Assembly (NCBI GenBank): GCA_965250025.1
Contig: OZ252283.1
Span: 744,001 to 808,000 of the forward strand
Length of the DNA stretch: 64,000 nucleotides
Source: CBDDLD01 sp965250025
GTDB taxonomy: Bacteria; Bacteroidota; Bacteroidia; Flavobacteriales; Flavobacteriaceae
Direction of reading: 5' to 3'
The notes below the pieces were generated by a model. It was given only the letters and a program-made list of their open reading frames with translations, did not search any database and was not told the origin of the DNA. Position numbers and translations under genes: made by a program. Below are positions 52,045 to 61,994 of this stretch, one piece after another (the stretch's first letter is position 1; the number at the start of each line of letters is the position of its first letter).

Positions 52045-53457
52045 TTAGTTGGAAGATTTTTTAGAATTTGAAATAATATCTTTTACTACAGGCTTATCTG
52101 TAAGGTTAGGGAACAATTCTGTGATAATGAAATCATATTCTTCATTAAGTCGCATACCATTTTTGAGATGGTATCTTCCTTTTTCGGATTGCAAGAGTTT
52201 GAAATATAGTCCCCCTAATCGAAATTCGATTTCTGCATTTTCAGGATAAAATTCAATAGCCTGAAGCAAATTATATACAGCAGCTTCATATTCTCCAAGT
52301 TGGATTAAGATGTCACTTCGGTTCAACCAGGTGTCTAGTTCATAGTTTCCTAGTTCTAAAGTATTTTTATAACCACGTTCTGCTTCTTCTAAAAAGTTAA
52401 GGCGATGATTGATTTGCGAAAATAATTTCCAGTAAAGGACATTTTCACTATCTATGTTAATGGCCTTATTGATATAATAAAGCGCCTTTTGGTAATTTTG
52501 TTTCTTTAGATAAAATCGCGTTATGGCAATCCATCCTTTATCTAATAATGGATCTTCATTAATGGTTTTTTCAAAGAACTGAACAGCCAGATCATCGTTT
52601 TTTAGTTTTTCATGACAATAACCAATTCTCAACAGCGCAAAAGATGTTGGGTCATCTAATGCCATAGTGATTTTATATTGCTCAATGGCTTCTGTATATT
52701 TTTGCTGCTTCTCCAGAACTTTACCTTTTTCTAAATAGGCACCTATGAAAGTGTCGTCAGAGATTATGGCAAAATCAAAGGCTGCATTTGCCTTTTTATA
52801 TTCTTTTATAGTGAAATATTGACGCCCTAATTGATGCCAAGCAACTTCACAGTACGGGTTCATATCCAGATAGCCATTAAGATACTCAATAGCTTCTTCG
52901 TTTTTATTCAGGAAGTCATAACAATAAATAATATTATGTAATGCCGAATAATCCGTCATGTCACATTCCAGACATTTCTTGAAATATACGATGGCATTAT
53001 CAAACTGATCCATAAACAGATATTCCATACCAATTAAAGCGTACAAATCAGAATCATCTTCCGGAGATGAAGATAACTTAAGTGCTATTAATAATGTGTT
53101 TATAGCACTTTCGTGCTGGTCTTGTTTAGATAGTACATTGGCTTTTTGAATATAGATTTCCTCATTATTAGGCTCTAACTTATGGAGGTGATTCAAAATC
53201 TCATCGGCGTCGTTGAATTTGTTTTCTATAACTAATATCTCTACCTGAAATAATCTAAGGTTAATAGAACTGGGATGTTGTTCTAATCCAAGCTTAATGG
53301 CTTTTTTTGCCAAGGCAATTTTTCCGTTTTCGAGATAGTGGTGAATAATGTTTTCAAATTCGTTTGAATCAAAAAATAAAACGTCATTAGTTTTTAGCAT
53401 TGATTCAAATCTGGTGAGTGAGATGTTGTTGTGGTCGTCGTTTTGACTATAATCCAT
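52045..53457 (-). CDS. Tetratricopeptide-repeat protein
   Basis: The 470-residue protein is built almost wholly of TPR helices, with the pattern A..A(I/L)..(Y/F)..A in about ten units such as NLRLFQVEILVIENKFNDAD, EIYIQKANVLSKQDQHESAI and AWHQLGRQYFTIKEYKKANA. It lacks a signal or membrane segment. TPRs are protein-interaction scaffolds; the partner is unknown. The gene starts upstream of the DUF368 pair, probably in the same transcript, and lies 168 bases from the aminotransferase gene. Confidence 0.85.
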   Translation of the reverse strand: MDYSQNDDHNNISLTRFESMLKTNDVLFFDSNEFENIIHHYLENGKIALAKKAIKLGLEQHPSSINLRLFQVEILVIENKFNDADEILNHLHKLEPNNEEIYIQKANVLSKQDQHESAINTLLIALKLSSSPEDDSDLYALIGMEYLFMDQFDNAIVYFKKCLECDMTDYSALHNIIYCYDFLNKNEEAIEYLNGYLDMNPYCEVAWHQLGRQYFTIKEYKKANAAFDFAIISDDTFIGAYLEKGKVLEKQQKYTEAIEQYKITMALDDPTSFALLRIGYCHEKLKNDDLAVQFFEKTINEDPLLDKGWIAITRFYLKKQNYQKALYYINKAINIDSENVLYWKLFSQINHRLNFLEEAERGYKNTLELGNYELDTWLNRSDILIQLGEYEAAVYNLLQAIEFYPENAEIEFRLGGLYFKLLQSEKGRYHLKNGMRLNEEYDFIITELFPNLTDKPVVKDIISNSKKSSN

Positions 53458-53625
53458 AAGCAGTGTAATTATTTCACTAGAATAAATTTAGCGTTATCGT
53501 TTCAATGTTTAGTTCCAAGCGCTTATTGTTTTTAACAAAATAATTAACAGTAGGTTGGAGAGGGATTTTAATATTTATTAGGTTGTATGTCAGTGACTTG
53601 TATTAATGTGATGTAAAAATCATTC

Positions 53626-54801
53626 TTACAATGTATCCAGAACATCCATTATAATTTGGCACCCTTTAAGGATTTCATTATCGGAAATAGTCAATGGCGG
53701 TGTTATTCTGACGGCACTGGACTCAAAAAGTAACCAGAAAAGAACTAGACCTTCATCTTGGCATTTAAGAACTAAATTATTGGCAATTTCAGCAGATTCC
53801 ATAATCAGCGCTAACATTAAACCTTTACCCCTTATCTCTTTAATATAGCGATGTTTGAGCTGCGTTCTTATGAGCTGTTCCTTTTCTAATGTTTCAGCGA
53901 TAAGATCGGTTTGCGTAATTTCTTTTAATGTTGCAAGTGCAGCAGCTGCAATTACAGGATGACCGCCAAAAGTAGTAATGTGACCTAATTTAGGATTGTC
54001 TTTTAATAAAGCCATTAATTCGTGTGATGCTGTAAAAGCACCTATTGGCATACCGCCTCCCAAGCCTTTACCTGTAACTAAAATATCGGGTGTGCAATTA
54101 TAGTTTTCAAATCCAAACAAGGTTCCTGTTCTTCCAAAACCCGGTTGAATTTCATCTAATATCAATAATGCGCCTACAGCTTCACATCGAGCTTTTACCA
54201 TAGAAAGGTAATCGTTTTCAGGTTCTATAAACCCGGCACCTCCTTGTATGGTCTCTAAAAGTACCGCTGCAGTTTTTGTAGTGATGAATTGTAAATCTTC
54301 AGTTTTATTAAAAGTGATGAAGCGTGTATCTGGTATTAAAGGACGATATGCTTTTTTACGCTCCTCATATCCCATAACACTGAGTGCTCCCATGGTATTC
54401 CCATGATAGGCATGATGAGCGGCTACAATTTCGCTTCTGCCTGTAGCGCGTTTGGCTAATTTTATGGCCCCTTCAATAGCTTCAGTTCCTGAATTTGTCA
54501 GATAGGTAGATTCCAAAGGATGTGGTAGATGTTTTGCTAATAGCTTGGACAGTTCTACCGCAGGTTGTTGTACGTATTCGCCGTAGACCATGACATGCAT
54601 GTATTGGTCCAGTTGAGCCTTAATTGCAGCTACAACTTTTGGGTGCCTGTGACCAAGACTACAGGCTGATACGCCGGCTACAAAATCGAGATAGGCTTTA
54701 TCATCAGTATCATAAATATAGGAACCTTTGGCATGACTAATCTCCATGGCCAGAGGGTGAGGTGTAGTTTGTGCCTGATATTTAAAAAAATCGTCTTTCA
54801 T
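53626..54801 (-). CDS. Class III aminotransferase (acetylornithine/ornithine-like)
   Basis: The 391-residue PLP enzyme has SGTEAIEGAIKLAKRATGR, HHAYHGNTMGALSVMGYE, ILDEIQPGFGRTGTLFGFE and the PLP lysine in ILVTGKGLGGGMPIGAF. It belongs to the acetylornithine/4-aminobutyrate/ornithine group; the exact substrate is not clear from sequence. Its ATG overlaps the stop of the OstA-like gene as TAATG. The short variant of this family is often labelled only as an aspartate aminotransferase family protein. Confidence 0.87.
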   Translation of the reverse strand: MKDDFFKYQAQTTPHPLAMEISHAKGSYIYDTDDKAYLDFVAGVSACSLGHRHPKVVAAIKAQLDQYMHVMVYGEYVQQPAVELSKLLAKHLPHPLESTYLTNSGTEAIEGAIKLAKRATGRSEIVAAHHAYHGNTMGALSVMGYEERKKAYRPLIPDTRFITFNKTEDLQFITTKTAAVLLETIQGGAGFIEPENDYLSMVKARCEAVGALLILDEIQPGFGRTGTLFGFENYNCTPDILVTGKGLGGGMPIGAFTASHELMALLKDNPKLGHITTFGGHPVIAAAALATLKEITQTDLIAETLEKEQLIRTQLKHRYIKEIRGKGLMLALIMESAEIANNLVLKCQDEGLVLFWLLFESSAVRITPPLTISDNEILKGCQIIMDVLDTL

Positions 54802-56672
54802 TAATTACCAGAGGATTGCTTTTTAGCTTTCATTGCCGGTATCAGCTTTGCTTTTGTTTCCTTTTTTGAAGGAATACTGTCTTTTGAGATCCTTCGCGCA
54901 GCTTTATTGTCTTTATCCGGTGCATCAGGTTTTGCAGCTTCTACACGTTTCAGAAGTGCTTCGTCGATGAACTCTTCCTCCGGAACAAAAGCATCGAGGC
55001 CTTTTATTTTTGGAAGCTTAAGCGGAGGATCGTCTTTAAATAAATCTTCAACACTATTGGGGCGTTCATCGCCACGCCAATCGAACCCTCTGAGTCGCCT
55101 TGCATTTTCAGGAAATTGAGTTTCCGGGTAAATATTACCATCAATTTGATTGATAAAGGTGACAATTCTATACTTTCCTTCAATCTTTAAATTGATACTG
55201 CCGGATTTCCTTTTGTCTATACCAATCAATTCGTTGGTATCATTCCTTAAGTAGTTAATACCTTCAGCATTTTTAATAACATCTACATTGTACAATTCAT
55301 TATCTCTAAAAAGGCCAATTAAACGTTGCCCTTTGATCTGATTGTAGCCGTCACTACTCAAAGAATCTTTACTTACAATAAAGGTATTGTTAAATACTTT
55401 TAGAGAGTCTAATTTTTCGGTTTCTACATTAGAAATCAAATGGATGGTATCTCCGGTCATCTGATTTTCCACATTCCACAATACAGGTTTTCGATCTATG
55501 GAAAACGCGTCTCCTTTATTAAAGCGTGCCAAATTGAGCATTTGTGTAAGTCCTGTTTTATGATCGACATGAACAGAGTCTGCTTTACCAGCCAAATCAG
55601 ATTTGAATAATCTTACATTATAATAAGCTCTGGTAATACGGTGTTCTGGCGGTCCCGTAACCATCAGTGTATCACTGTGCATATAAACGGAATCTTTTTC
55701 CTGTACGGTGATTGCTAAGGCACGCTTGGTAATAAACACAGAATCCTTATCCTTATATACTTCGGCATAATGCCCTTTAATGATACTATTATTTATGGTA
55801 TCTGTGACCTTAATATTATTTGAAGCGGATGCGAAATTGGTATTTCTGTCAAAATACATGCTATCGCCTTCTACGACCCTGTTATCATAATCTATTCTGG
55901 ATTTCTTTACAAAATAACCAGTGTCGTTATTGGTGTCATAAAACCCTCGTTCGCAATAGATTTTACTGGTTTCTCCCGTAATTGTTGAAGGGCCGTACAT
56001 GTAAGCATGTCCGGTTTCAGAATAAAAATCCAATTGGTTGGTGTCTAAAACATAATCGGGATTTACTAATTTAACATCTTTCAGAAATCGATATTTTTTG
56101 GAATTCATGTAGTAACGACCAACCTGACTTGTAATAGTTCCTGAAGAATCCCTTACGACTTTACCTTTGGTTTCGTAATAGGCCTGTTGTTTGGCCCGAT
56201 CAAAGTACAGTGTATCGGTAGTTAATGTAGATTTTGGCTCTGTTAGTATGACATCGCCACTGGCAAATGCCAATTGTGTTTTTCCACTATACTCTACGTA
56301 TTTGGCTGACATATTGATACTGTCACCTTGTTGCATTCTTACATTACTAAACGCTTCAATAAAGTCTTCTTTTTCGTAGTATATGGCTTTGTCGCACCAC
56401 ATATTTATACCTTCATGTACAAAATGGATTTGTTGGGTATTATCTCTCAAAAAAGTAATGGCGCCGTCTTCTCTATTGGCTTCAGTAAAACCTTTACCAG
56501 CATACTCAATGGTAATACGTTTAGGCTGCTGTGCCGATAGTGTATGCATTGAAAGAAGTGTCAATGCTAAAAATATAATGCTCCTAAAACCTTTCAAATT
56601 ATGATGATTTACAAAGCAAAATAACACTTTTAGTTTTGCTTTATTGTCAGTTAACATTTTTTTTAACATCAA
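54801..56672 (-). CDS. OstA-like lipopolysaccharide-transport protein
   Basis: The 623-residue protein has a signal-like hydrophobic stretch (IIFLALTLLSMHTLSA before QQPKR) and then many OstA/LptA-like beta-strand repeats, such as RITIEYAGKGFTEANREDGA, CDKAIYYEKEDFIEAFSNVR and HAYMYGPSTITGETSKIYCE. The C-terminus is basic and rich in Lys/Asp. OstA_N-like proteins form a beta-jelly bridge for lipopolysaccharide transport. The precise start is uncertain: ATG 56672 adds a long lead of basic residues, and a TTG before KGFRSIIFLA would give a more typical signal. purA precedes by 20 bases. Confidence 0.82.
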   Translation of the reverse strand: MMLKKMLTDNKAKLKVLFCFVNHHNLKGFRSIIFLALTLLSMHTLSAQQPKRITIEYAGKGFTEANREDGAITFLRDNTQQIHFVHEGINMWCDKAIYYEKEDFIEAFSNVRMQQGDSINMSAKYVEYSGKTQLAFASGDVILTEPKSTLTTDTLYFDRAKQQAYYETKGKVVRDSSGTITSQVGRYYMNSKKYRFLKDVKLVNPDYVLDTNQLDFYSETGHAYMYGPSTITGETSKIYCERGFYDTNNDTGYFVKKSRIDYDNRVVEGDSMYFDRNTNFASASNNIKVTDTINNSIIKGHYAEVYKDKDSVFITKRALAITVQEKDSVYMHSDTLMVTGPPEHRITRAYYNVRLFKSDLAGKADSVHVDHKTGLTQMLNLARFNKGDAFSIDRKPVLWNVENQMTGDTIHLISNVETEKLDSLKVFNNTFIVSKDSLSSDGYNQIKGQRLIGLFRDNELYNVDVIKNAEGINYLRNDTNELIGIDKRKSGSINLKIEGKYRIVTFINQIDGNIYPETQFPENARRLRGFDWRGDERPNSVEDLFKDDPPLKLPKIKGLDAFVPEEEFIDEALLKRVEAAKPDAPDKDNKAARRISKDSIPSKKETKAKLIPAMKAKKQSSGN

Positions 56673-56692
56673 TGATCAGACCAATAACAAGC

Positions 56693-57973
56693 TTACAATT
56701 CTTTTCTGACAATGGTTTGCTTACGATCTGGTCCAACAGAGACTACAGTTATGGGAATATTAAGCTCGTCTTCTAAAAATGTAACGTAATTGTTTAATGC
56801 CTCTGGCAGTTGAGAAGCCTCGGTCATTCCTGTAAGGTCAGCATCCCAACCTTTCAACTCTGTGTATATCGGCGTTACATTTTCAGCTTCAATATTGTAA
56901 GGCAAGTGTTTGATTTCTTTGCCTTTATAATTATAAGATGTACAAACCTTTAACGTTTTGAATCCCGAAAGCACATCGCCTTTCATCATGATCAGTTGTG
57001 TGACACCATTGATTTGACAGGCATATCGTAAAGCGACCAAATCCAGCCATCCACAGCGTCTTGGTCGTCCGGTGGTAGCACCAAATTCATGACCGACACG
57101 CCCCATGGTTTCTCCATCTTCATCAAACAATTCGGTAGGAAAAGGACCTGAGCCTACTCTGGTAGTATAAGCTTTAAAGATGCCGTATACTTCTCCTATG
57201 GCATTTGGAGCAACTCCCAATCCTGTACACGCACCAGCAGCAGTAGTATTGGATGAGGTGACAAATGGATAAGTCCCAAAATCTATATCGAGTAATGAAC
57301 CTTGTGCACCTTCAGCAAGTATAGATTCTCCAGATGTTTGCGCCTGATGAATGTATTCTTCAGAATCAATAAATTTTAAAGTTTTCAGTGTTTCAATGGC
57401 TTCAAAGAAATCCTGCTCTAATTCTTCAAGATCGTATTGAATATCGACGTTATAAAACGAGATCATAGCTTCGTGTTTATCAGCTAATGTTCTGTATTTA
57501 TCTTTCCAATTGGCCAATTCTATATCACCGACTCTGATACCATTTCTTCCGGTTTTATCCATATATGTCGGACCAATACCTTTGAGTGTGGAACCGATCT
57601 TAGCTTTACCTTTTGAAGCTTCACTGGCTGCGTCTAACAGGCGGTGTGTTGGTAGTATGATATGAGCTTTTCGTGAAATGTATAATGACTTTCGGTAATC
57701 TACATTTTGCTCGTCCAGTTTATCCAATTCTTTTTTAAAGATGACAGGATCAATAACGACGCCATTACCCACCAGATTAATAGTGTTGTCGTGAAAAATC
57801 CCCGACGGAATGGTATGTAAAACATGCTTTTTGCCATTAAAGACTAAAGTGTGTCCTGCATTTGGACCACCTTGAAAACGTGCAATAATATTGTATTTAG
57901 AGGTAAGAACATCAACAATTTTTCCTTTGCCTTCGTCTCCCCATTGTAAACCAAGTAGTAAATCTACCGCCAT
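56693..57973 (-). CDS. purA: Adenylosuccinate synthetase
   Basis: The 426-residue enzyme starts AVDLLLGLQWGDEGKGKIVD, the family GTP/IMP-site signature. It also has ARFQGGPNAGHTLVFNGKKH and later TTGRPRRCGWLDLVALRYA. It joins IMP and aspartate using GTP in AMP synthesis. Its length is standard. It is flanked by a Fur-family gene 12 bases upstream and the OstA-like gene 20 bases downstream, in the long minus-strand run. Confidence 0.97.
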   Translation of the reverse strand: MAVDLLLGLQWGDEGKGKIVDVLTSKYNIIARFQGGPNAGHTLVFNGKKHVLHTIPSGIFHDNTINLVGNGVVIDPVIFKKELDKLDEQNVDYRKSLYISRKAHIILPTHRLLDAASEASKGKAKIGSTLKGIGPTYMDKTGRNGIRVGDIELANWKDKYRTLADKHEAMISFYNVDIQYDLEELEQDFFEAIETLKTLKFIDSEEYIHQAQTSGESILAEGAQGSLLDIDFGTYPFVTSSNTTAAGACTGLGVAPNAIGEVYGIFKAYTTRVGSGPFPTELFDEDGETMGRVGHEFGATTGRPRRCGWLDLVALRYACQINGVTQLIMMKGDVLSGFKTLKVCTSYNYKGKEIKHLPYNIEAENVTPIYTELKGWDADLTGMTEASQLPEALNNYVTFLEDELNIPITVVSVGPDRKQTIVRKEL

Positions 57974-57985
57974 TATAAAAGTGAG

Positions 57986-58438
57986 TTAGTCGTTTTGCTT
58001 TCGATTTCCGTAGAAATATAAAGAGTGGTTAGTAATTTGAATGTCAAAAACTTCTTCGATAGTTTTTTTTATGGATTGAATGCGAGGATCACAGAATTCA
58101 ATAACCTCACCCGTATCTGTAAGGATGACATGATCATGTTGCTTATCAAAATAGGACTTTTCGTAATGTGCCTGATTTTGACCAAACTGATGTTTACGTA
58201 CCAGAGAGCATTCTAGCAATAGCTCAATAGTATTGTAGAGTGTAGCACGGCTTACACGATAGTTTTTGTTCTTCATTTTGATATAGAGTGATTCGATATC
58301 AAAATGCTCATCACTATCGTAAATCTCCTGAAGTATGGCATAACGCTCAGGGGTTTTTCTGTGACTATTCTCTTCAAGAAATTGTGTAAAAACACGTTTT
58401 ACAATTTCCTGATTACTTTCTTCTGTACTTACATTCAT
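57986..58438 (-). CDS. Fur-family metalloregulator lacking the CxxC zinc site
   Basis: I chose ATG 58438 (150 aa), since the four codons before it are not conserved. The winged-helix domain has HRKTPERYAILQEIYDSDEH and YRVSRATLYNTIELLLE. The dimerisation domain has QHDHVILTDTGEVIEFCDPR. The structural zinc CxxC pairs of classic Fur (for example around ICLDC) are missing; the equivalent here is ILTDT. The regulatory metal ligands (QHDH, E, D) seem preserved. It may be a Fur or PerR-like regulator of metal or peroxide genes; target sites are unknown. The purA gene is 12 bases downstream and spoT ends 25 bases upstream. Confidence 0.88.
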   Translation of the reverse strand: MNVSTEESNQEIVKRVFTQFLEENSHRKTPERYAILQEIYDSDEHFDIESLYIKMKNKNYRVSRATLYNTIELLLECSLVRKHQFGQNQAHYEKSYFDKQHDHVILTDTGEVIEFCDPRIQSIKKTIEEVFDIQITNHSLYFYGNRKQND

Positions 58439-58463
58439 AATTCGCTGCAAATTTACACAATTT

Positions 58464-60671
58464 TTAAACTCTGGTAACTTTCTCTATACCATTAATTTTT
58501 TTGAGGTTGTCCATAAGTTTCTTTAGCATATTTTTATTCTTAACAACCACTGTGATCTTTCCTGAAAATACGCCATCATCACTAGAGAAACTAATACTCT
58601 TCATGTTAACATGCATATTGGCTGAAATCACTCTGGTAATATCATTAACCAGTCCCAGATTGTCAATTCCGGATAGTGTGATCTGAGAAGTGTATTCTTG
58701 TTGCGATGAATCAATCCATTTGGCCTGCATAATTCTGTAGGCATAATTAGATTGTAAACTCAAAGCATTAGGACAGTTCTTTTTGTGTATTTTGATACCG
58801 TCATTAATGGTTAGGAATCCAAAAACATCATCGCCGGGAATGGGATTACAACAGGATGCTAAGGTATAATTAAGGCGTTCTTCTTCTTTTCCAAAGACCA
58901 GCATATCATACTTGGATGTAATTTCGTCTTTATCGATGTCTTTAGACGAATCCGATCTTCGGATCTTATTTTTGATATAGCTGACAATGGCATTGCTTCT
59001 CGAAGACACAAAGCTTTTTAGCATGGTATTATCAATGGAGCCAATACCAACTCTATAGAACAAATCCAACGACGTACTCAATTTAAAATAATTGACCAAC
59101 TCATTAACGGATTTCTCATTAAGTGTAATTTTTAATTGCTTTAATTTTCGTCTTAAAATCTCTTTGCCCTCTTCTGCAATTTCTTTTTTCTCAGCATTAA
59201 GAGATGATTTTATTTTACTGCGGGCTCTGGCGGTAGTAGCATAATCTAACCAGTTGGCATTTGGTTTTGCATTTTCTGAGGTTAGAATTTCAACACGGTC
59301 ACCACTTTGTAATTCATGACTCAAAGGTACCAGCTTACCATTAACTTTTGCACCTCTTGTTTTCATGCCTACTTCGGTATGTATGCTAAAGGCAAAGTCC
59401 AAAGGCGTAGCGCCTTTAGGTAATGATTTTAGATCTCCTTTTGGTGAGAATACAAAGATCTCTTTAGAATACAAGTTAAGTTTAAACTGCTCCACGAAAT
59501 CCACAGCGTTCGTTTCATTGCTTTCCAATGCTTCTTGTAAGCGGTTGATCCACAGGTCTAAACTGTCGTCTTTGTCACCATCGTTTTTGTATTTATAGTG
59601 TGCGGCATAGCCTTTTTCAGCAATTTCATTCATACGCTCACTGCGTATTTGAACCTCTACCCATCGGCTTTTGGGGCCTACCACTGTAATATGCAGGGCT
59701 TCATAACCTGTAGATTTTGGCGATGATATCCAATCGCGCAAGCGGATGGGGTTAGGAGTGAAGTGATCGGTGACTACCGAATAGATCTTCCATGCCAGAA
59801 ATTTTTCATTTTCAATATCTGATTTATAAATAATACGAACGGCAAACTTATCGTAAACTTCTTCAAAAGAAACGCCTTGTTTGACCATTTTTCGCCGGAT
59901 GCTGAATATGGATTTTGGACGCCCTTTTATCTCATAGTTTAAACCTTCCTTATCCAGAGAGTCTTTGATGACTTTAGAGAACGATTTAATATAGGCATCT
60001 TGCTCTTCTTTACTTTCCTGCATCTTATTCAAGATGTCATTATAGACTTCAGGTTCGGTATATTTAAGACCAAGATCTTCCAGTTCGGTTTTAATATTAT
60101 AAAGCCCTATTCTATGTGCTAACGGTGCATAGATGTATAAGGTTTCTGAAGCGATCTTTACCTGTTTGTCAGACCTCATGGAATCCATGGTCTGCATATT
60201 ATGCAATCGATCAGCTATTTTTATAATGATCACTCTAACATCTTCGTTGAGCGTTAACAGCATTTTGCGAAAGTTTTCGGCTTGTAAAGACACATCCATG
60301 TCTTTTTTGAGCGAAGATATTTTGGTGAGTCCGTCCACAATTCGTGCTACAGTTTCTCCAAACATCTGCTCAATGTCAGCAATGGTATAATTAGGATTGT
60401 CCTCAACAACATCATGAAGTAGTGCCGCAGCTATACTTGTAGCATCCAAGCCAATTTCCTGAGCTACAATTTTAGCTACAGCAATAGGGTGGAAGATATA
60501 AGCTTCTCCTGATTTTCGCCTTTGATCTTTATGGGCATCCATAGCCACTTCAAAAGCCTGGCGGATTAACTTTTTATCGTCTTTGCTTAGCGTTTGATAG
60601 CTCACCTTTAGCAGCTCCTTGTATGCTTTGGTGATTGCGGTGTTCTCTTTTTCAATATCCACTTCTGTCAT
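58464..60671 (-). CDS. spoT: Bifunctional (p)ppGpp synthetase/hydrolase (Rel/SpoT)
   Basis: The 735-residue protein has the domains of RSH enzymes in order. The first is an HD hydrolase domain with FHPIAVAKIVAQE, AALLHDVVEDNPNYT and KIADRLHNMQTM. The second is a synthetase domain with GRPKSIFSIRRKMVKQG and EALHITVVGPKSRWVEVQIR. A TGS domain (VFSPKGDLKSLPKGATPLDF), a helical domain with a Cys-rich CCNPIPGDD segment, and a C-terminal ACT domain (DNLGLVNDITRVISANMHVN) follow. Both catalytic centres look intact. It sets the stringent response. A TAATTTTG -7 element lies 19 bases upstream. Confidence 0.95.
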   Translation of the reverse strand: MTEVDIEKENTAITKAYKELLKVSYQTLSKDDKKLIRQAFEVAMDAHKDQRRKSGEAYIFHPIAVAKIVAQEIGLDATSIAAALLHDVVEDNPNYTIADIEQMFGETVARIVDGLTKISSLKKDMDVSLQAENFRKMLLTLNEDVRVIIIKIADRLHNMQTMDSMRSDKQVKIASETLYIYAPLAHRIGLYNIKTELEDLGLKYTEPEVYNDILNKMQESKEEQDAYIKSFSKVIKDSLDKEGLNYEIKGRPKSIFSIRRKMVKQGVSFEEVYDKFAVRIIYKSDIENEKFLAWKIYSVVTDHFTPNPIRLRDWISSPKSTGYEALHITVVGPKSRWVEVQIRSERMNEIAEKGYAAHYKYKNDGDKDDSLDLWINRLQEALESNETNAVDFVEQFKLNLYSKEIFVFSPKGDLKSLPKGATPLDFAFSIHTEVGMKTRGAKVNGKLVPLSHELQSGDRVEILTSENAKPNANWLDYATTARARSKIKSSLNAEKKEIAEEGKEILRRKLKQLKITLNEKSVNELVNYFKLSTSLDLFYRVGIGSIDNTMLKSFVSSRSNAIVSYIKNKIRRSDSSKDIDKDEITSKYDMLVFGKEEERLNYTLASCCNPIPGDDVFGFLTINDGIKIHKKNCPNALSLQSNYAYRIMQAKWIDSSQQEYTSQITLSGIDNLGLVNDITRVISANMHVNMKSISFSSDDGVFSGKITVVVKNKNMLKKLMDNLKKINGIEKVTRV

Positions 60672-60690
60672 AGAACTAATGTAATAAAAC

Positions 60691-60698
60691 CAAAATTA
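60691..60698 (-). promoter_or_regulatory. -7 element of spoT
   Basis: TAATTTTG on the minus strand fits TAnnTTTG, 19 bases from the spoT ATG, a spacing shared with dapD, def and the sensor kinase. No -33 TTG is at the usual distance. Confidence 0.5.
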
Positions 60699-60753
60699 AT
60701 GGGCAATAGTTTTGACTATGGAAATTGTAAGTGTTTTAAATACTGCAGAATGA

Positions 60754-61986
60754 TTACCGGTTTAGATTTTTAACCCTGTCTAGTAATGTAGGATGCGAGT
60801 AGTGCATAAATACATATGCTCTGTGTGGTGTAAGGTTACTTAGGCTGTTTTTAGATAGCTTTTTAAGCGATGTTATTAATGGCTCTGCCTTGTACGTTGC
60901 TTTAGCGTAGTTGTCTGCCTGATATTCAAATTGTCTTGAAATGTAGTTCATTGTAAGACCGGTAACTTCAGATATAGGCGCATATAATAGACCAAAAGCT
61001 ACCAGACCCACATGAAAACTAGGGGTTTCTACTCCGATAGCCTGAGATAATAGCGGATTTGAAATAAATATGGATAAAATGTACAACGTTAGTCCGGTAA
61101 CTAATAACGACGCTAATAGATTGAAAATGATATGTTTTTTTTTGTAATGTCCTACTTCGTGGGCCAATACCGCTACAATTTCATCGTCATCTAAATCCTT
61201 AACCAATGTATCGTATAAAGTCACGCGCTTTTCATTACCCAAACCAGAGAAGTAAGCATTGGCTTTAGTACTGCGTTTAGAACCATCAATAATAAAAATC
61301 TTACTGAGATTAAAACCAACCGATTTGGCATAATCTGAAATTTTGTGACGTAGCTCACCTTCTTCCAAAGGAGTTTGCTTATTAAACAAAGGGACTATAA
61401 GTCTCGAATAAAACATATTCATAAATACTGTGAATAGGGCAACAATTCCCCAGGCATATAGCCAAAACTGATCGCCTGTGAGCTGATAGAACCAAACAAT
61501 CAATGATATAATGACACCTCCGAGGATTCCTGTCATGAGTATGCCTTTTAATTTATCTAAAACAAAAGTAGCTTTAGACGTTCTGTTAAAACCAAACCGT
61601 TCTTCGATTACAAAAGTTTTATAGTAACCAAAAGGCGTAGTAAGTATATCACTACCTATCATAATAATGCCAAAGAATATCAAGGCGATAACTATTGGAT
61701 GTTCAGAGTAACTTCGGGCAATATCATCGACATACTCAAACCCATCCAGAACTAAAAAAGCCAGAGTTAATACCAATGAGAACAGAGAAGACCATACACC
61801 AAACTTGTAATTGGTGATTTTATAGTCTTGCGATTTCTTATATTCAGTATCATCATAAACATCATGGAGTTCTTTAGGTACTGGATCGTTATAATGTTTA
61901 GCATTTAAGGCATCAATGAGTTTATCAAGAATAAAATTGATGACGATCAAAGCAATAATAATGAAGAATAAGTCTTGAGCACTCAT
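60754..61986 (-). CDS. M48-family membrane metallopeptidase (Ste24-like)
   Basis: The 410-residue protein has several TM segments, for example LFFIIIALIVINFIL, IVIALIFFGIIMIGSDIL and LLASLLVTGLTLYILSIF. The zinc motif HEVGH (VLAHEVGHYKKKH) and the distal ligand motif FEYQADNYA mark the Ste24/CAAX prenyl protease class of M48. In bacteria such enzymes degrade or process membrane proteins. The gene begins eight bases after the rRNA methyltransferase gene on the same strand. Substrates are unknown. Confidence 0.93.
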   Translation of the reverse strand: MSAQDLFFIIIALIVINFILDKLIDALNAKHYNDPVPKELHDVYDDTEYKKSQDYKITNYKFGVWSSLFSLVLTLAFLVLDGFEYVDDIARSYSEHPIVIALIFFGIIMIGSDILTTPFGYYKTFVIEERFGFNRTSKATFVLDKLKGILMTGILGGVIISLIVWFYQLTGDQFWLYAWGIVALFTVFMNMFYSRLIVPLFNKQTPLEEGELRHKISDYAKSVGFNLSKIFIIDGSKRSTKANAYFSGLGNEKRVTLYDTLVKDLDDDEIVAVLAHEVGHYKKKHIIFNLLASLLVTGLTLYILSIFISNPLLSQAIGVETPSFHVGLVAFGLLYAPISEVTGLTMNYISRQFEYQADNYAKATYKAEPLITSLKKLSKNSLSNLTPHRAYVFMHYSHPTLLDRVKNLNR

Positions 61987-61994
61987 AATATCTG

